Positions 34,999 to 42,874 of a stretch of 64,000 nucleotides of DNA are shown here, piece after piece. How positions within the stretch are numbered: the stretch's first letter is position 1; each line of letters begins with the position of its first letter. The stretch lies in contig NZ_LBCQ02000010.1 in NCBI RefSeq assembly GCF_001014615.2, forward strand, positions 62,001 through 126,000, in the 5' to 3' direction. This DNA is from Aquamicrobium sp. LC103 (GTDB taxonomy: Bacteria > Pseudomonadota > Alphaproteobacteria > Rhizobiales > Rhizobiaceae). The notes beneath the pieces are model-generated. The model saw only the letters and a program-made list of their open reading frames with translations. It was not told the origin of the DNA and did not search any database. The position numbers and the translations under genes were made by a program.

Positions 34999-35754
34999 AT
35001 GACGGTACAAGCGACATATGCGGAGCGAACCTATCTCTGCGAAACCTGTCCGCTGATGGTCAGGAAAATCTTCCGCAACCTTTCGGAAGAGGAACTTGCC
35101 TTCATGAGTCGCTTCAAGAGGGGCGAACTCACCATCGACAGAGGCGCGACCGTGCTGGCCGAAGGCACCAAGAACCCCCATCTCTATACCGTTCTCTTCG
35201 GATGGGGCTTTCGCTACAAGCTTCTCCCCGACGGGCGTCGCCAGATCGTGAACTACGTCATGCCCGGCGACCTGATCGGTCTGCAAGGGAGCCTGATGGG
35301 AGAGATGCAGCACTCCGTGGAGGCGCTTTCGCCGATGGTGTTGTGCATGTTCGAGCGCAGCAAGATGCTCACCCTTTTCCATGATCATCCGGAGCTCGCC
35401 TACGACGTCACCTGGATCGCCTCGCGCGAGGAGTGCATGCTGGACGAGAACCTGCTGAGCGTCGGCAGGCGCACCGCGCTCGAGCGTCTGGCCTATCTCA
35501 TCGCATTCGTCTTCGAGCGCGCAACCGACGTCGGCCTCATGAAGGAGAAGGCGTCGGTCATTCCGATAACCCAGCAGCATGTCGCCGACACGCTCGGCCT
35601 GTCGCTGGTACATACCAACAAGACGATACGAAAGCTCGCCAATCTCGGGCTGATCTCGTGGTCGGAAAAAGGCTGCAAGGTTCTCGACCCCGAAAAGCTG
35701 CAGGAGCTTGCCCACTGGGAAGCCGATAGCGACAAGGTCCGCCCCTTCATCTGA
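34999..35754 (+). CDS. Crp/Fnr family transcriptional regulator
   Basis: A 251-residue regulator with an N-terminal cyclic-nucleotide-binding-type domain (about 25-140) and a C-terminal winged helix containing ITQQHVADTLGLSLVHTNKTIRKL near residue 192. The N-terminus has LCETCPL, one Cys pair, but not the full FNR Cys-x2-Cys-x5-Cys set, so a 4Fe-4S oxygen sensor of E. coli FNR type is unlikely. GGGAGG stands six bases before the ATG at 34999. This Crp/Fnr subtype is widespread in rhizobia; its targets are unknown. Confidence 0.87.
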   Translation: MTVQATYAERTYLCETCPLMVRKIFRNLSEEELAFMSRFKRGELTIDRGATVLAEGTKNPHLYTVLFGWGFRYKLLPDGRRQIVNYVMPGDLIGLQGSLMGEMQHSVEALSPMVLCMFERSKMLTLFHDHPELAYDVTWIASREECMLDENLLSVGRRTALERLAYLIAFVFERATDVGLMKEKASVIPITQQHVADTLGLSLVHTNKTIRKLANLGLISWSEKGCKVLDPEKLQELAHWEADSDKVRPFI

Positions 35755-35772
35755 AGAGGGGCCTGCCTTTCG

Positions 35773-36867
35773 CTATGGAAGCTCGGGTATGGCCGCGCCC
35801 GGCAGGATGTTGCGCGAGATCGCATAGATGATCAGCAGCGCCGGTATGGCGATGAAGCCGCCGATCGGACCCCAGATCCATATCCAGAAGCCGAGCGCCA
35901 AAAGAACGACGAAGGGATTGAGCGTCATCGTCCGGCCGATCACCATCGGCGTCACGAACTGCGCTTCGATCAGATTCAGTGACAGATAGATCAGCATCGG
36001 CATGAGGCTGCCGGCGAGCGAATCGAAGCTGGCGAGGCCGACGCCGAACAGGATCGCCGCCATGATCGCCGGGCCGATATAGACGACGAGGTTCAGCAGC
36101 CCCGCAAGAAGCCCCCAAAGCGCGGCCGAGGGAACGCCGGCCGCCCACATGGCGAGGCCGACGGCGACGCCGAGCCCGACATTGATGACGCTGATCGACA
36201 GGAGATAGCGCGAAACCATCATCTCCACGTCGCGGAAGATATGCGCCGCTCGCCAGCGCAGGCGGCGGGTCATGCACAGTTTGAGGATCGCCACGCGGAT
36301 GTCGTTCCTCGTCGCGACGAAGAAATAGAGGCTTGCCATGAAGAGCAGCAGTTGCGCGAAGAAGCCCGGCGCCATCAACGCCAGGCTCTGCAGCACCGAG
36401 CCGTTCTCCACCGAGACCGCGAGGCCGGACTCTCCGGTAAAGGATTTCAGTTGCTCCTGCAGGCCTCTAAGGGTGTTCATCGGCCCGCGTAGCTCGGCAA
36501 GCTGCGCCCGCAACTGTTCCCAGATGCCCGGCAGCTCGCCGGCCCAGAAGGTCAGCGGTCCGATGAGGGCGGCGGTCAGCAGGCAGACGATGAAGATGAA
36601 GATCAGGAAAACCACGGCCGAGGAGATCCAGGAGGGAAGGCGCCACCTCTTTTCGAGCAGCGTGGCGATCGGCCCGAGCATCAGCCCGACGACGACCGCC
36701 AGCGCCACCGGCGCGAGAATGAACCGACCGGCGTGAAGGGCGAATATGCTGGTGATCACGCCGACGACGATGACCGCCACCTGCGCGCTTCGGGACAGCA
36801 ATATCTCGAAGCCGGACCGCGGCGGCAGCCGAACGATGGATGGTTTCTTGGAATAGTAGGTGGTCAT
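35773..36867 (-). CDS. AI-2E family transporter-like membrane protein
   Basis: A 364-residue protein with about eight helices in the AI-2E/PerM arrangement: two near residues 30-65, one near 95 (AVVFLIFIFIVCLLTAALIG), a soluble stretch to 185, then a C-terminal set containing YIGPAIMAAILFGVGL and QFVTPMVIGRTMTLNPFVVLLALGFW; the latter is the best family mark. The transported substrate is not known. A longer frame up to 37617 overlaps other genes and is rejected. An EcfG-like promoter with 17-base spacing lies upstream. Confidence 0.86.
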   Translation of the reverse strand: MTTYYSKKPSIVRLPPRSGFEILLSRSAQVAVIVVGVITSIFALHAGRFILAPVALAVVVGLMLGPIATLLEKRWRLPSWISSAVVFLIFIFIVCLLTAALIGPLTFWAGELPGIWEQLRAQLAELRGPMNTLRGLQEQLKSFTGESGLAVSVENGSVLQSLALMAPGFFAQLLLFMASLYFFVATRNDIRVAILKLCMTRRLRWRAAHIFRDVEMMVSRYLLSISVINVGLGVAVGLAMWAAGVPSAALWGLLAGLLNLVVYIGPAIMAAILFGVGLASFDSLAGSLMPMLIYLSLNLIEAQFVTPMVIGRTMTLNPFVVLLALGFWIWIWGPIGGFIAIPALLIIYAISRNILPGAAIPELP

Positions 36868-36894
36868 TCTGCGTTCCGGCTGAATTGATCCGAC

Positions 36895-36920
36895 AACGCC
36901 GCGCCCGCGCGCGGGGTTCC
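36895..36920 (-). promoter_or_regulatory. EcfG-type promoter of the AI-2E-like gene
   Basis: On the minus strand GGAAC (36920-36916), 17 bases, CGTT (36898-36895), 28 bases before the start. The spacer is one longer than the main type. Confidence 0.62.
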
Positions 36921-36972
36921 CGTGACCGTCCACTACCGCTCCAGCGACGAACATTTCGGTTGGCCAAGGCAG

Positions 36973-36997
36973 GGAACCTGCGTCACAGTGCGACGTT
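36973..36997 (+). promoter_or_regulatory. EcfG-type promoter of the DUF883-holin unit
   Basis: GGAAC (36973-36977), 16 bases, CGTT (36994-36997), 39 bases before the DUF883 start; divergent from the previous promoter. Confidence 0.82.
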
Positions 36998-37035
36998 AAC
37001 GTCCGAGAATTATTCACCAACCGAAGGAGAGAGGG

Positions 37036-37374
37036 ATGGCAACAGCGCCCACGAGAACAGGCAAGTCGGCAAACGGATCCAAGGTGACGCAGGAAGATCT
37101 CGAGGCCGATATCGCGCGGCTGCGTGCTGACGTGGCCCAGCTCGCCAAACAGCTGGCGGCCACCGGCGAGCATTCCGTCGCCGCCGCACGCAAGGCTGCA
37201 AGCGAGGGCGCCGAGCAACTCCGGGTCAAGGGTGAAGCCGCCATGGAAGCGGTCCGTTCCAACGCCAACGATATCGAAAAACAGGTTACCGACGCAGTGC
37301 GCGAGAAGCCGATCACGGCTCTGGCGGTTGCGGCCGGCATCGGATTCTTCTTCGCTCTTCTGACCCGACGCTAA
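37036..37374 (+). CDS. DUF883/ElaB-YqjD-like membrane-anchored protein
   Basis: A 112-residue protein with a polar N-terminus, a long amphipathic helix (LEADIARLRADVAQLAKQLAA and on to about 85) and a C-terminal membrane helix (ITALAVAAGIGFFFALLTRR). E. coli ElaB and YqjD have this build, bind ribosomes or protect membranes in stationary phase, and end in the same RR tail. It is the first gene behind an exact EcfG promoter, followed by the holin-like and small membrane genes. Confidence 0.85.
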   Translation: MATAPTRTGKSANGSKVTQEDLEADIARLRADVAQLAKQLAATGEHSVAAARKAASEGAEQLRVKGEAAMEAVRSNANDIEKQVTDAVREKPITALAVAAGIGFFFALLTRR

Positions 37375-37383
37375 GGCCGCAGA

Positions 37384-37836
37384 ATGCTCGGCACATTGAT
37401 CGCGTCCGTCATTTCGGGCGAAGCGAACTTGGCGGTCGGCCGCGCGCGACGCGCGGCGATCGCATATCTGCTTGCCGCTTTTCTGGCGCTCTTCGGGATT
37501 ACCTTTTTGATCCTCGCGGGCTTCGTCGCGGCCGCCGAGAGATATGGAGCGCTTCAGGCTTCCGCCGGCTTCGGCGTCGGTTTCCTGGTGCTGGCGCTGC
37601 TCGTCGTCCTCGTTCACCGCATTGCCGCCGGCATGCGCCGGAAGCGCGAGGCGAAGGCGCGGGCGACCGAAACGCGGGCTCTCGTCAGCGCGGCGGCGGT
37701 CGCCATGCTGCCCACGCTCCTTGCGGGAAGAGGCCGCAGCCTGCTTCTCGCTCCGCTGCTGGGCGCGGTGGCCTACGCGATCTATCAGGAAAATCGCGGC
37801 GACAGGCGGCCGCCGGACACGGAAGCGCCCGACTGA
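37384..37836 (+). CDS. Holin-superfamily (DUF1469-like) membrane protein
   Basis: A 150-residue protein with two adjacent helices (AIAYLLAAFLALFGITFLILAGFVAA and ASAGFGVGFLVLALLVVLVH), a basic linker, and a weaker C-terminal hydrophobic segment (LLLAPLLGAVAYAIY). This resembles the 'phage holin family'/DUF1469 proteins that pair with DUF883 proteins in non-phage stress operons. It begins nine bases after the DUF883 stop, so it belongs to the same transcript. Nothing around suggests a phage. Confidence 0.78.
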   Translation: MLGTLIASVISGEANLAVGRARRAAIAYLLAAFLALFGITFLILAGFVAAAERYGALQASAGFGVGFLVLALLVVLVHRIAAGMRRKREAKARATETRALVSAAAVAMLPTLLAGRGRSLLLAPLLGAVAYAIYQENRGDRRPPDTEAPD

Positions 37837-37868
37837 AGCAAGACCCGTCGACCGAAGAGGAGAATCCG

Positions 37869-38078
37869 ATGAACAAATCCATCGATCCGAATCGAGCGAA
37901 ACAGGGACGCAAAGGCTGGCAGGTATTGGTGGTGCTCGTCGTGGCGCTGATCCTCGCCATGATCATCTGGTGGGGCGTCGGTCTCTATGGCGGAGCCATA
38001 GCTCCCGAGGAGCCTGTGGGCGGTGCGCCCGCCGAGCAGCCCGCCGATCAATCCGCTCCGACACCGCCGGCGAACTAG
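37869..38078 (+). CDS. Small single-helix membrane protein
   Basis: A 69-residue protein: basic N-terminus (RAKQGRKG), one helix (WQVLVVLVVALILAMIIWWGVGLYGG) and a Pro/Glu/Ala-rich exported tail. The family is not recognised. An AAGAGGAGA stretch lies seven to ten bases before the ATG. It is the last gene of the EcfG-controlled unit and its end overlaps the convergent kinase gene by four bases. Confidence 0.75.
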   Translation: MNKSIDPNRAKQGRKGWQVLVVLVVALILAMIIWWGVGLYGGAIAPEEPVGGAPAEQPADQSAPTPPAN

Positions 38079-38992
38079 GGCTTCGGGCCGCCTTGATCCG
38101 ACGGAACAAGCACTTTCAGCGCCTTCTTGTGGATGCGCAAGGTGGTTTCGGCGCTCAGGCCGCACAGTTCTCCGTCCACCGCGCATCCCGTCCGCTTGTG
38201 CGCGGAACGGACTTTTATGATGACTTCCTCCGCTTCGAATATGTCGACCTGATCGTTGGCCTCCCAGCGTCCGACCGCCATGTTCAGGAAGAACTTCGCC
38301 AATTCGCGCCGTCCGCGCGCGACCGAAACGTAGACCCCCAGCCGGCCGCCGTCGGGATCGTCGGCGTAGGGCAGATGTCCTTCTCCGAAGAGGTTGTTCG
38401 TCACGCCGATCCCGTTTGTGCTGCGCTCGTGCTCCTCGCCGTCGATCGTCAGTTGCACCCGCATGCGCGGCGGCGCGCGCAGCGTGTCGATGGCGGCCTT
38501 CACCGAGGCATGGATCTTTCCCCAGCGGGACCGGAACTCCATCTGCTCCCGCAAACGGATCAGTTTCGGGTGCATACCGATGGAGAACTGGTGGACGAAG
38601 GCCTTACCGTTGGCGCTGGCGATGTCGACCGGCCGGATCACGCCGCCGCTTAACGCCTCGACGGCAGCATCGAGTTGCAACGGTATAGCCAGGCTCCGCG
38701 CGAACAGGTTCATCGTGCCCGCGGGAAGGACGGCCAGGGCCTTGTCGGTGTCCATCAGCCTTCCCGCGGCGGCCGAGACGCTGCCGTCGCCGCCGCCGAT
38801 CATGACGACATCGAGGTCCGCCCGCGCGACAGCCCGGTCCAGCATGTCCATGAGTTCCTCGCCATCGATGATCTCGACTTCGGCCTCGTGGCCGGCCGTC
38901 CGCAACATATCGGTCATTTTCCCGGCGAACTCGCCGAGATCGAGGCTGCGGAGCGTGCCGCCGCCGCGATTGAGGATGACGGCAAATCGCAT
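38075..38992 (-). CDS. Diacylglycerol kinase-family lipid kinase (YegS/DagK type)
   Basis: A 305-residue protein of the DAGK catalytic family. The nucleotide-binding motif MIGGGDGSVSAAAGRLM is near residue 64 and LAVLPAGTMNLFARSLAIP near 87; the later KAFVHQFSIGMHPKL and NNLFGEGHLPYADDPDGG segments fit YegS-like lipid kinases, whose conserved Gly/Asp residues bind metal and ATP. It phosphorylates diacylglycerol or a related lipid at the membrane. Only a weak GGAAC-N17-CATT sequence lies upstream, not accepted as an EcfG site. Confidence 0.86.
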   Translation of the reverse strand: MRFAVILNRGGGTLRSLDLGEFAGKMTDMLRTAGHEAEVEIIDGEELMDMLDRAVARADLDVVMIGGGDGSVSAAAGRLMDTDKALAVLPAGTMNLFARSLAIPLQLDAAVEALSGGVIRPVDIASANGKAFVHQFSIGMHPKLIRLREQMEFRSRWGKIHASVKAAIDTLRAPPRMRVQLTIDGEEHERSTNGIGVTNNLFGEGHLPYADDPDGGRLGVYVSVARGRRELAKFFLNMAVGRWEANDQVDIFEAEEVIIKVRSAHKRTGCAVDGELCGLSAETTLRIHKKALKVLVPSDQGGPKP

Positions 38993-39139
38993 GGTTTGAA
39001 GCTCGTCGTTCGGTTTAACGGAGAAATCCGCCGGGCGAACGGCGGTTTATCTTGCGAGGCTCTGGATAATGCGCGGGAGCCCTCGCTTGTTCCGCCGCTG
39101 CTTCCATCGGGCTTGCAGGACGAAATGGCGGTTCTCGGG

Positions 39140-39164
39140 GGAACAACATCACACGCGCGACGTT
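39140..39164 (+). promoter_or_regulatory. EcfG-type promoter of the PRC-barrel gene
   Basis: GGAAC (39140-39144), 16 bases, CGTT (39161-39164), 89 bases before the start codon. Confidence 0.78.
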
Positions 39165-39252
39165 GTGAAAGTGTGAGGCCGCGCCCCACCTTCCCTGGAA
39201 AGTTCGGCGATGGCGCGACCGTGCAAAGGAACATGCACAAGGAGAGCATATC

Positions 39253-40383
39253 ATGATCCGCAATCTCTTGGCGACCACCGCCATCGCGACGCTCGTCGCG
39301 AGCGGCGCCTACGCGCAGTCGACCACGCCCGCGCCCATGGCGCCGACCGAAAGCGCTCCCGAGACCCCGCAGGTCAAGCGGGCGCAGGGTCATCTTGCGT
39401 CGAACATCATCGGCGAAACCGTCTATAACGGTACCGGCGAAGGAGCTCAGAACATCGGCAAGGTGAACGATATCGTTCTCTCTCCCGAGGGTGAGATGCA
39501 GGCCGTCGTGATCGGCGTGGGCGGCTTCCTCGGCGTCGGCACGAAGAATGTCGCGCTGGAATACAATCTGGTCGAATGGTCGGAAATCGATGGCGACGAG
39601 TTTCTTGTCGTGGAAGCCACGCCCGAGGCGCTGAAGGCGCTGCCTGACTTCGACAAGACCGCCTATCAGCCGATGCCGGCCGATGCGGACGTGTCGGAGA
39701 CGAAGCCGGCGACGGCGGAGGATCTGGCCAACGCGCCGGCCGAACCGGCCGACCAGGGCGCGATGACCGATGATACGGCGGCCGACACCGGCGCCCCGAC
39801 CAACAACGACATGGCCGCGGCACCTGACGACGCCGCGCCTGCCGACGACAATATGGCTGCGGCGCCCACCGACAACGCGGCACCTGCCGACAACCAGGCT
39901 CCGGCCGACAATGGCGTGGCCGTTGCGCCGCCGGCGGACGACAGTTCGCCGACCCCGACGGATGATACGGCGGCCGCGACCACCGACGAGGAGGCCACTG
40001 ACCAGACTCAGACCTCCGCGATCGACCGCTCGACCCTCACCGAGGTCGATGAAGCGTCGATCAGTTCCGACCAGCTCGTCGGCACCACCGTCTATGGCGC
40101 CGATGACGAGAATATCGGCTCGATCAACGATGTCGTGCTGTCGCAGGACGGCAATGTCGAGGCGGTGATCGTCGATGTCGGCGGCTTCCTCGGTATCGGC
40201 GCGAAGCCGGTGGCCGTCGGCATGGAAAACCTGGCCTTCATGTCGGATGCCGACGACAAGATGTATCTCTACACGGAGTTCGACAAGGAACAGCTCGAAG
40301 CGCAGCCCGAATATGACGAGGCGACCTTCGCCGAGCAGCGCGACCAGCAGCTCCTGACGGCACCGGCCGAGCCCGCTCAGTAG
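39253..40383 (+). CDS. Exported protein with two PRC-barrel domains
   Basis: A 376-residue protein with a Sec signal peptide (LLATTAIATLVASGAYAQ). Two PRC-barrel domains are visible. The first, at about residues 48-120, has IGETVYNGTGEGAQNIGKVN and VVIGVGGFLGVGTKNVALE; the second, at about 275-345, has VGTTVYGADDENIGSINDVV and VIVDVGGFLGIGAKPVAV, so the two are clear duplicates. A Pro/Ala/Asp-rich, low-complexity linker of about 120 residues joins them. PRC barrels are protein-interaction modules, and secreted versions in rhizobia are stress proteins. The gene is behind an exact EcfG promoter and before a strong terminator. Confidence 0.88.
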   Translation: MIRNLLATTAIATLVASGAYAQSTTPAPMAPTESAPETPQVKRAQGHLASNIIGETVYNGTGEGAQNIGKVNDIVLSPEGEMQAVVIGVGGFLGVGTKNVALEYNLVEWSEIDGDEFLVVEATPEALKALPDFDKTAYQPMPADADVSETKPATAEDLANAPAEPADQGAMTDDTAADTGAPTNNDMAAAPDDAAPADDNMAAAPTDNAAPADNQAPADNGVAVAPPADDSSPTPTDDTAAATTDEEATDQTQTSAIDRSTLTEVDEASISSDQLVGTTVYGADDENIGSINDVVLSQDGNVEAVIVDVGGFLGIGAKPVAVGMENLAFMSDADDKMYLYTEFDKEQLEAQPEYDEATFAEQRDQQLLTAPAEPAQ

Positions 40384-40406
40384 GAGCCGCGCCCAAAGAT
40401 CCAAGG

Positions 40407-40433
40407 AAAGCCCGGACATCGTCCGGGCTTTTT
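40407..40433 (+). terminator. Intrinsic terminator after the PRC-barrel gene
   Basis: AAAGCCCGGAC and GTCCGGGCTTT form a perfect 11-base stem around a three-base loop and run into further T residues, 24 bases after the stop. Confidence 0.9.
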
Positions 40434-40589
40434 GCCATGTCCGCGCTGGAAGAGAGGGAACAAACGCAACTTCATTGTTCACCGATCCAGCACGGACTAT
40501 AGTCGATGCGCACCCTTTTCCCGACGCCGGTGAGACCGACATACTGACCAACAGGAAGCACTTGCCAGTATGGAGAAAGGGAAGCTGCC

Positions 40590-41525
40590 ATGCTCGACCA
40601 GATCAAGGGACTGCATCACGTCACGTCGATGGCGCGAGATGCGCGCGAGAACAATGACTTCTTCACGCACAAGCTCGGTCTGCGCCGGGTGAAGAAGACC
40701 GTGAATTTCGACGCCCCGGACGTTTACCATCTCTATTACGCCGACGAGGCGGGGACGCCGGGAACGGTGATGACCTATTTCCCCTTCCCCAACATCGCGC
40801 GGGGACGGCCGGGAACCGGCGAGGTCGGCACGACCGTCTTCTCCGTCCCGGAAGGCACGCTCGGCTTCTGGGAGCAGCGCCTTGCCGAACAGGGCGTGAC
40901 CGGCATCGAGCGCGGCGAGCTTTTCGGCGAGAAGCGCCTGGCCTTCGATGGCCCCGACGGCGACGGCTTCGCCCTCGTCGAGGTTCGCGACGACGACCGC
41001 GCACCCTGGACACAGGGCGGCGTCGCCGCGGATGACGCCATCCGTGGCTTCCACTCGGCCTCGATGCGGCTGCAGGATGCCGGCGCCACCGCCGAACTGC
41101 TGAAGTTCATGGGCTATGAGGAAATCGACAAGGCCGGCAATACCGTCCGCCTCGCGGTCAAGGGCGACAGCAACGGCGCCGATATCATCGATGTCGAGAC
41201 GCTGCCCGTCGTCAGCCATGCCCGCCAGGGCGCCGGCTCGGTGCACCACATCGCCTTCGCGGTCGAGAACCGCGCGAAGCAGCTCGAAGTGCGCAAGGCT
41301 CTGATGGACACCGGCTATCAGGTGACCCCCGTCATCGATCGCGACTATTTCTGGGCGATCTATTTCCGCACGCCGGGCGGCGTGCTGTTCGAGGTGGCCA
41401 CCAACGAGCCGGGCTTCGACCGCGACGAGGACACGGCTCACCTCGGCGAGGCGCTCAAGCTGCCAACGCAGCACGAGCACCTGCGCAAATATCTGGAGCA
41501 GCACCTGCAGCCGATCGAGGATTGA
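40590..41525 (+). CDS. VOC-family ring-cleaving dioxygenase (MhqO-like)
   Basis: A 311-residue protein made of two vicinal-oxygen-chelate halves. The first begins IKGLHHVTSMARDARENNDFF with the metal His near residue 9; the second holds GSVHHIAFAVENRAKQLEV near 212 and a C-terminal Glu in GGVLFEVATNEPGF near 268. Bacillus MhqO and similar proteins act on quinones or hydroquinones under electrophile stress. It is followed six bases on by an esterase of the MhqD type, as in the Bacillus mhq operon. Confidence 0.88.
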   Translation: MLDQIKGLHHVTSMARDARENNDFFTHKLGLRRVKKTVNFDAPDVYHLYYADEAGTPGTVMTYFPFPNIARGRPGTGEVGTTVFSVPEGTLGFWEQRLAEQGVTGIERGELFGEKRLAFDGPDGDGFALVEVRDDDRAPWTQGGVAADDAIRGFHSASMRLQDAGATAELLKFMGYEEIDKAGNTVRLAVKGDSNGADIIDVETLPVVSHARQGAGSVHHIAFAVENRAKQLEVRKALMDTGYQVTPVIDRDYFWAIYFRTPGGVLFEVATNEPGFDRDEDTAHLGEALKLPTQHEHLRKYLEQHLQPIED

Positions 41526-41530
41526 GGCCG

Positions 41531-42151
41531 ATGTCCACCGACAGCTACATCCACATCACCGCCGGGGGCGTCCCCGGCGGTCCGCTCTTCTTTGTCTTCC
41601 ACGGCACCGGATCGAACGAGGGCCAGCTCGTCGGGCTCGGGCGCGACCTGCTGCCGGAGGCGACGGTTGTCTCGCCACGTGGCGACGTCTCGGAATTTGG
41701 CGCGGCACGCTTCTTCCGCCGCACCGGCGAAGGTGTCTACGACATGGACGATCTGGCGCGCGCCAGTGCCAAGATGGCCTCCTTCGTCGAGGCGCACGTC
41801 GCAGCGGCTAAGCCGTCCGCCATCGTCGGGCTCGGCTATTCCAACGGCGCGAACATCCTTGCCTCGACGATCTTCGCCGCGCCCGGTCTCTTCGACGCGG
41901 CGGTGCTGATGCATCCGCTCATTCCCTTCCAGCCGCAGGTCAAGGGCGATCTTGCGGGAAAGCGCTTCCTGATGACCGCGGGCCGCAAGGACCCGATCTG
42001 CCCGCCCAACCTGACCAGCCGGCTCGAAAGCTGGCTGAAGGCGCTCGACGCCGAGGTCGAACTTCTGTGGCACGAAGGCGGCCACGAGATCCGCCAGACC
42101 GAGATCGATGCCGCCCGCGTCTTTCTTTCATCCTATCGGCCGCAAGCCTGA
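41531..42151 (+). CDS. Alpha/beta hydrolase (MhqD-like carboxylesterase)
   Basis: A 206-residue phospholipase/carboxylesterase-type hydrolase. The oxyanion segment FFVFHGTGSNEGQL is near residue 20, the nucleophile elbow IVGLGYSNGANILA near 100 (G-Y-S-N-G), an acid candidate in GRKDPICPP near 155, and the His in WHEGGHEIRQTE near 183. The order ring-cleaving VOC protein then esterase mirrors mhqO-mhqD, which detoxify quinones. The ATG at 41531 is preferred over a TTG nine bases earlier. The GNAT gene follows after ten bases. Confidence 0.86.
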   Translation: MSTDSYIHITAGGVPGGPLFFVFHGTGSNEGQLVGLGRDLLPEATVVSPRGDVSEFGAARFFRRTGEGVYDMDDLARASAKMASFVEAHVAAAKPSAIVGLGYSNGANILASTIFAAPGLFDAAVLMHPLIPFQPQVKGDLAGKRFLMTAGRKDPICPPNLTSRLESWLKALDAEVELLWHEGGHEIRQTEIDAARVFLSSYRPQA

Positions 42152-42161
42152 GGAGATCGCC

Positions 42162-42458
42162 ATGAGCGACGAACTGCCCATCGAAATCGAGGAAACCGGC
42201 ACCAAGGGCCGCTATATTGTGCGCGGCGCCGACGGCGCCGAGGCCGAGATGACCTTCACCAGGGCTGGGCAGCATCAGCTCATCATCGACCATACCGAGG
42301 TACCGGATGCCTTTCGCGGCCAGGGCGTGGGGCTGCGGCTCGTCACCCGCGCCGTGGAGGACGCACGCGCGGCGGGCAAGACCATCATACCGCTCTGCCC
42401 CTTCGCCGCGGCGCAGTTCCGCCGCCATCCGGAATGGTCGGACGTGTTGAGGAAGTAG
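42162..42458 (+). CDS. Small GNAT-like acetyltransferase (YjdJ type)
   Basis: A 98-residue mini-GNAT of the Acetyltransf_CG group. The CoA loop is VPDAFRGQGVGLRLVTRAVE near residues 48-66, and the C-terminal IIPLCPFAAAQFRRHPEW is the group's mark. It has no substrate domain and its role is unknown. GAGGAG stands seven bases before the ATG. It is the third gene of the VOC-esterase unit. Confidence 0.85.
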   Translation: MSDELPIEIEETGTKGRYIVRGADGAEAEMTFTRAGQHQLIIDHTEVPDAFRGQGVGLRLVTRAVEDARAAGKTIIPLCPFAAAQFRRHPEWSDVLRK

Positions 42459-42459
42459 C

Positions 42460-42505
42460 TGCGTCCTTCGAGGCGCCGCTTCGCTCCGCACCTCAGGATT
42501 AGGGA
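42460..42505. repeat. REP-like repeat, copy A
   Basis: It starts TGCGTCCTTCGAGG and contains CGCTTCGCTCCGCACCTC. Copy B at 42665-42710 is its reverse complement with about four differences in 46 bases. Repeats of this type are scattered between genes in rhizobial genomes. Confidence 0.75.
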
Positions 42506-42664
42506 AGTCGTCGCTAGCCCCCGGCGTCGCGGGCTCGAATCCAATTTCTTTTCCGATGCCGGTGCATTGCAGGAAACAAGCCCAAACAGCCGACGGCCAC
42601 CAGGTGAACCGCAGTTGATTTTCCGCCCATCGAGCCCGCCATGTCCTGAATGCGGACACCAGCG

Positions 42665-42710
42665 TCCCTCATCCCGAGGTGCGGAGCGAAGCGAAGCCTC
42701 GAAGGACGCA
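42665..42710. repeat. REP-like repeat, copy B (inverted)
   Basis: It reads GAGGTGCGGAGCGAAGCG and ends CCTCGAAGGACGCA, the inverted partner of copy A. Together they could fold transcripts of this gap into a long stem. Confidence 0.75.
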
Positions 42711-42816
42711 CTTATTCATAAGGCCCCTCGATCGCGCATCCTCGCCGGTGCGGCGATATTTGCAGCCTCTTCGTTCCCCGCCCGACCTTGCCGCCGGCGA
42801 TGCGGAAACGGAGATC

Positions 42817-42842
42817 GGAACCAAACCGCCTTCTCTGCCGTT
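42817..42842 (+). promoter_or_regulatory. EcfG-type promoter of the second DUF883-like gene
   Basis: GGAAC (42817-42821), 17 bases, CGTT (42839-42842), 33 bases before the start codon. The spacer is 17. Confidence 0.65.
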
Positions 42843-42874
42843 GCGTTGCAGCATGACGAGCAAAGGAGTTTCCC

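Larger units (their letters stand above)
42459..42874. other. Intergenic stretch of 416 bases with an inverted repeat pair and a stress promoter
   Basis: It has no credible ORF. It contains two inverted copies of a 46-base repeat (42460-42505 and 42665-42710), 159 bases of unassigned sequence between them, and an EcfG-like promoter near the right end. Confidence 0.7.

Noticed and set aside
37384-37836. Phage remnant suggested by the holin-like protein
   Set aside because: No other phage gene, and the gene is in a stress unit where such proteins are common.
39068-39093. GGAAC-N17-CATT before the lipid kinase gene
   Set aside because: The -10 box CATT departs from CGTT, so I did not count it as an EcfG promoter.
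40459-40485. GGAAC before the VOC dioxygenase gene
   Set aside because: No CGTT at 16 or 17 bases, only a TGTT at 14.
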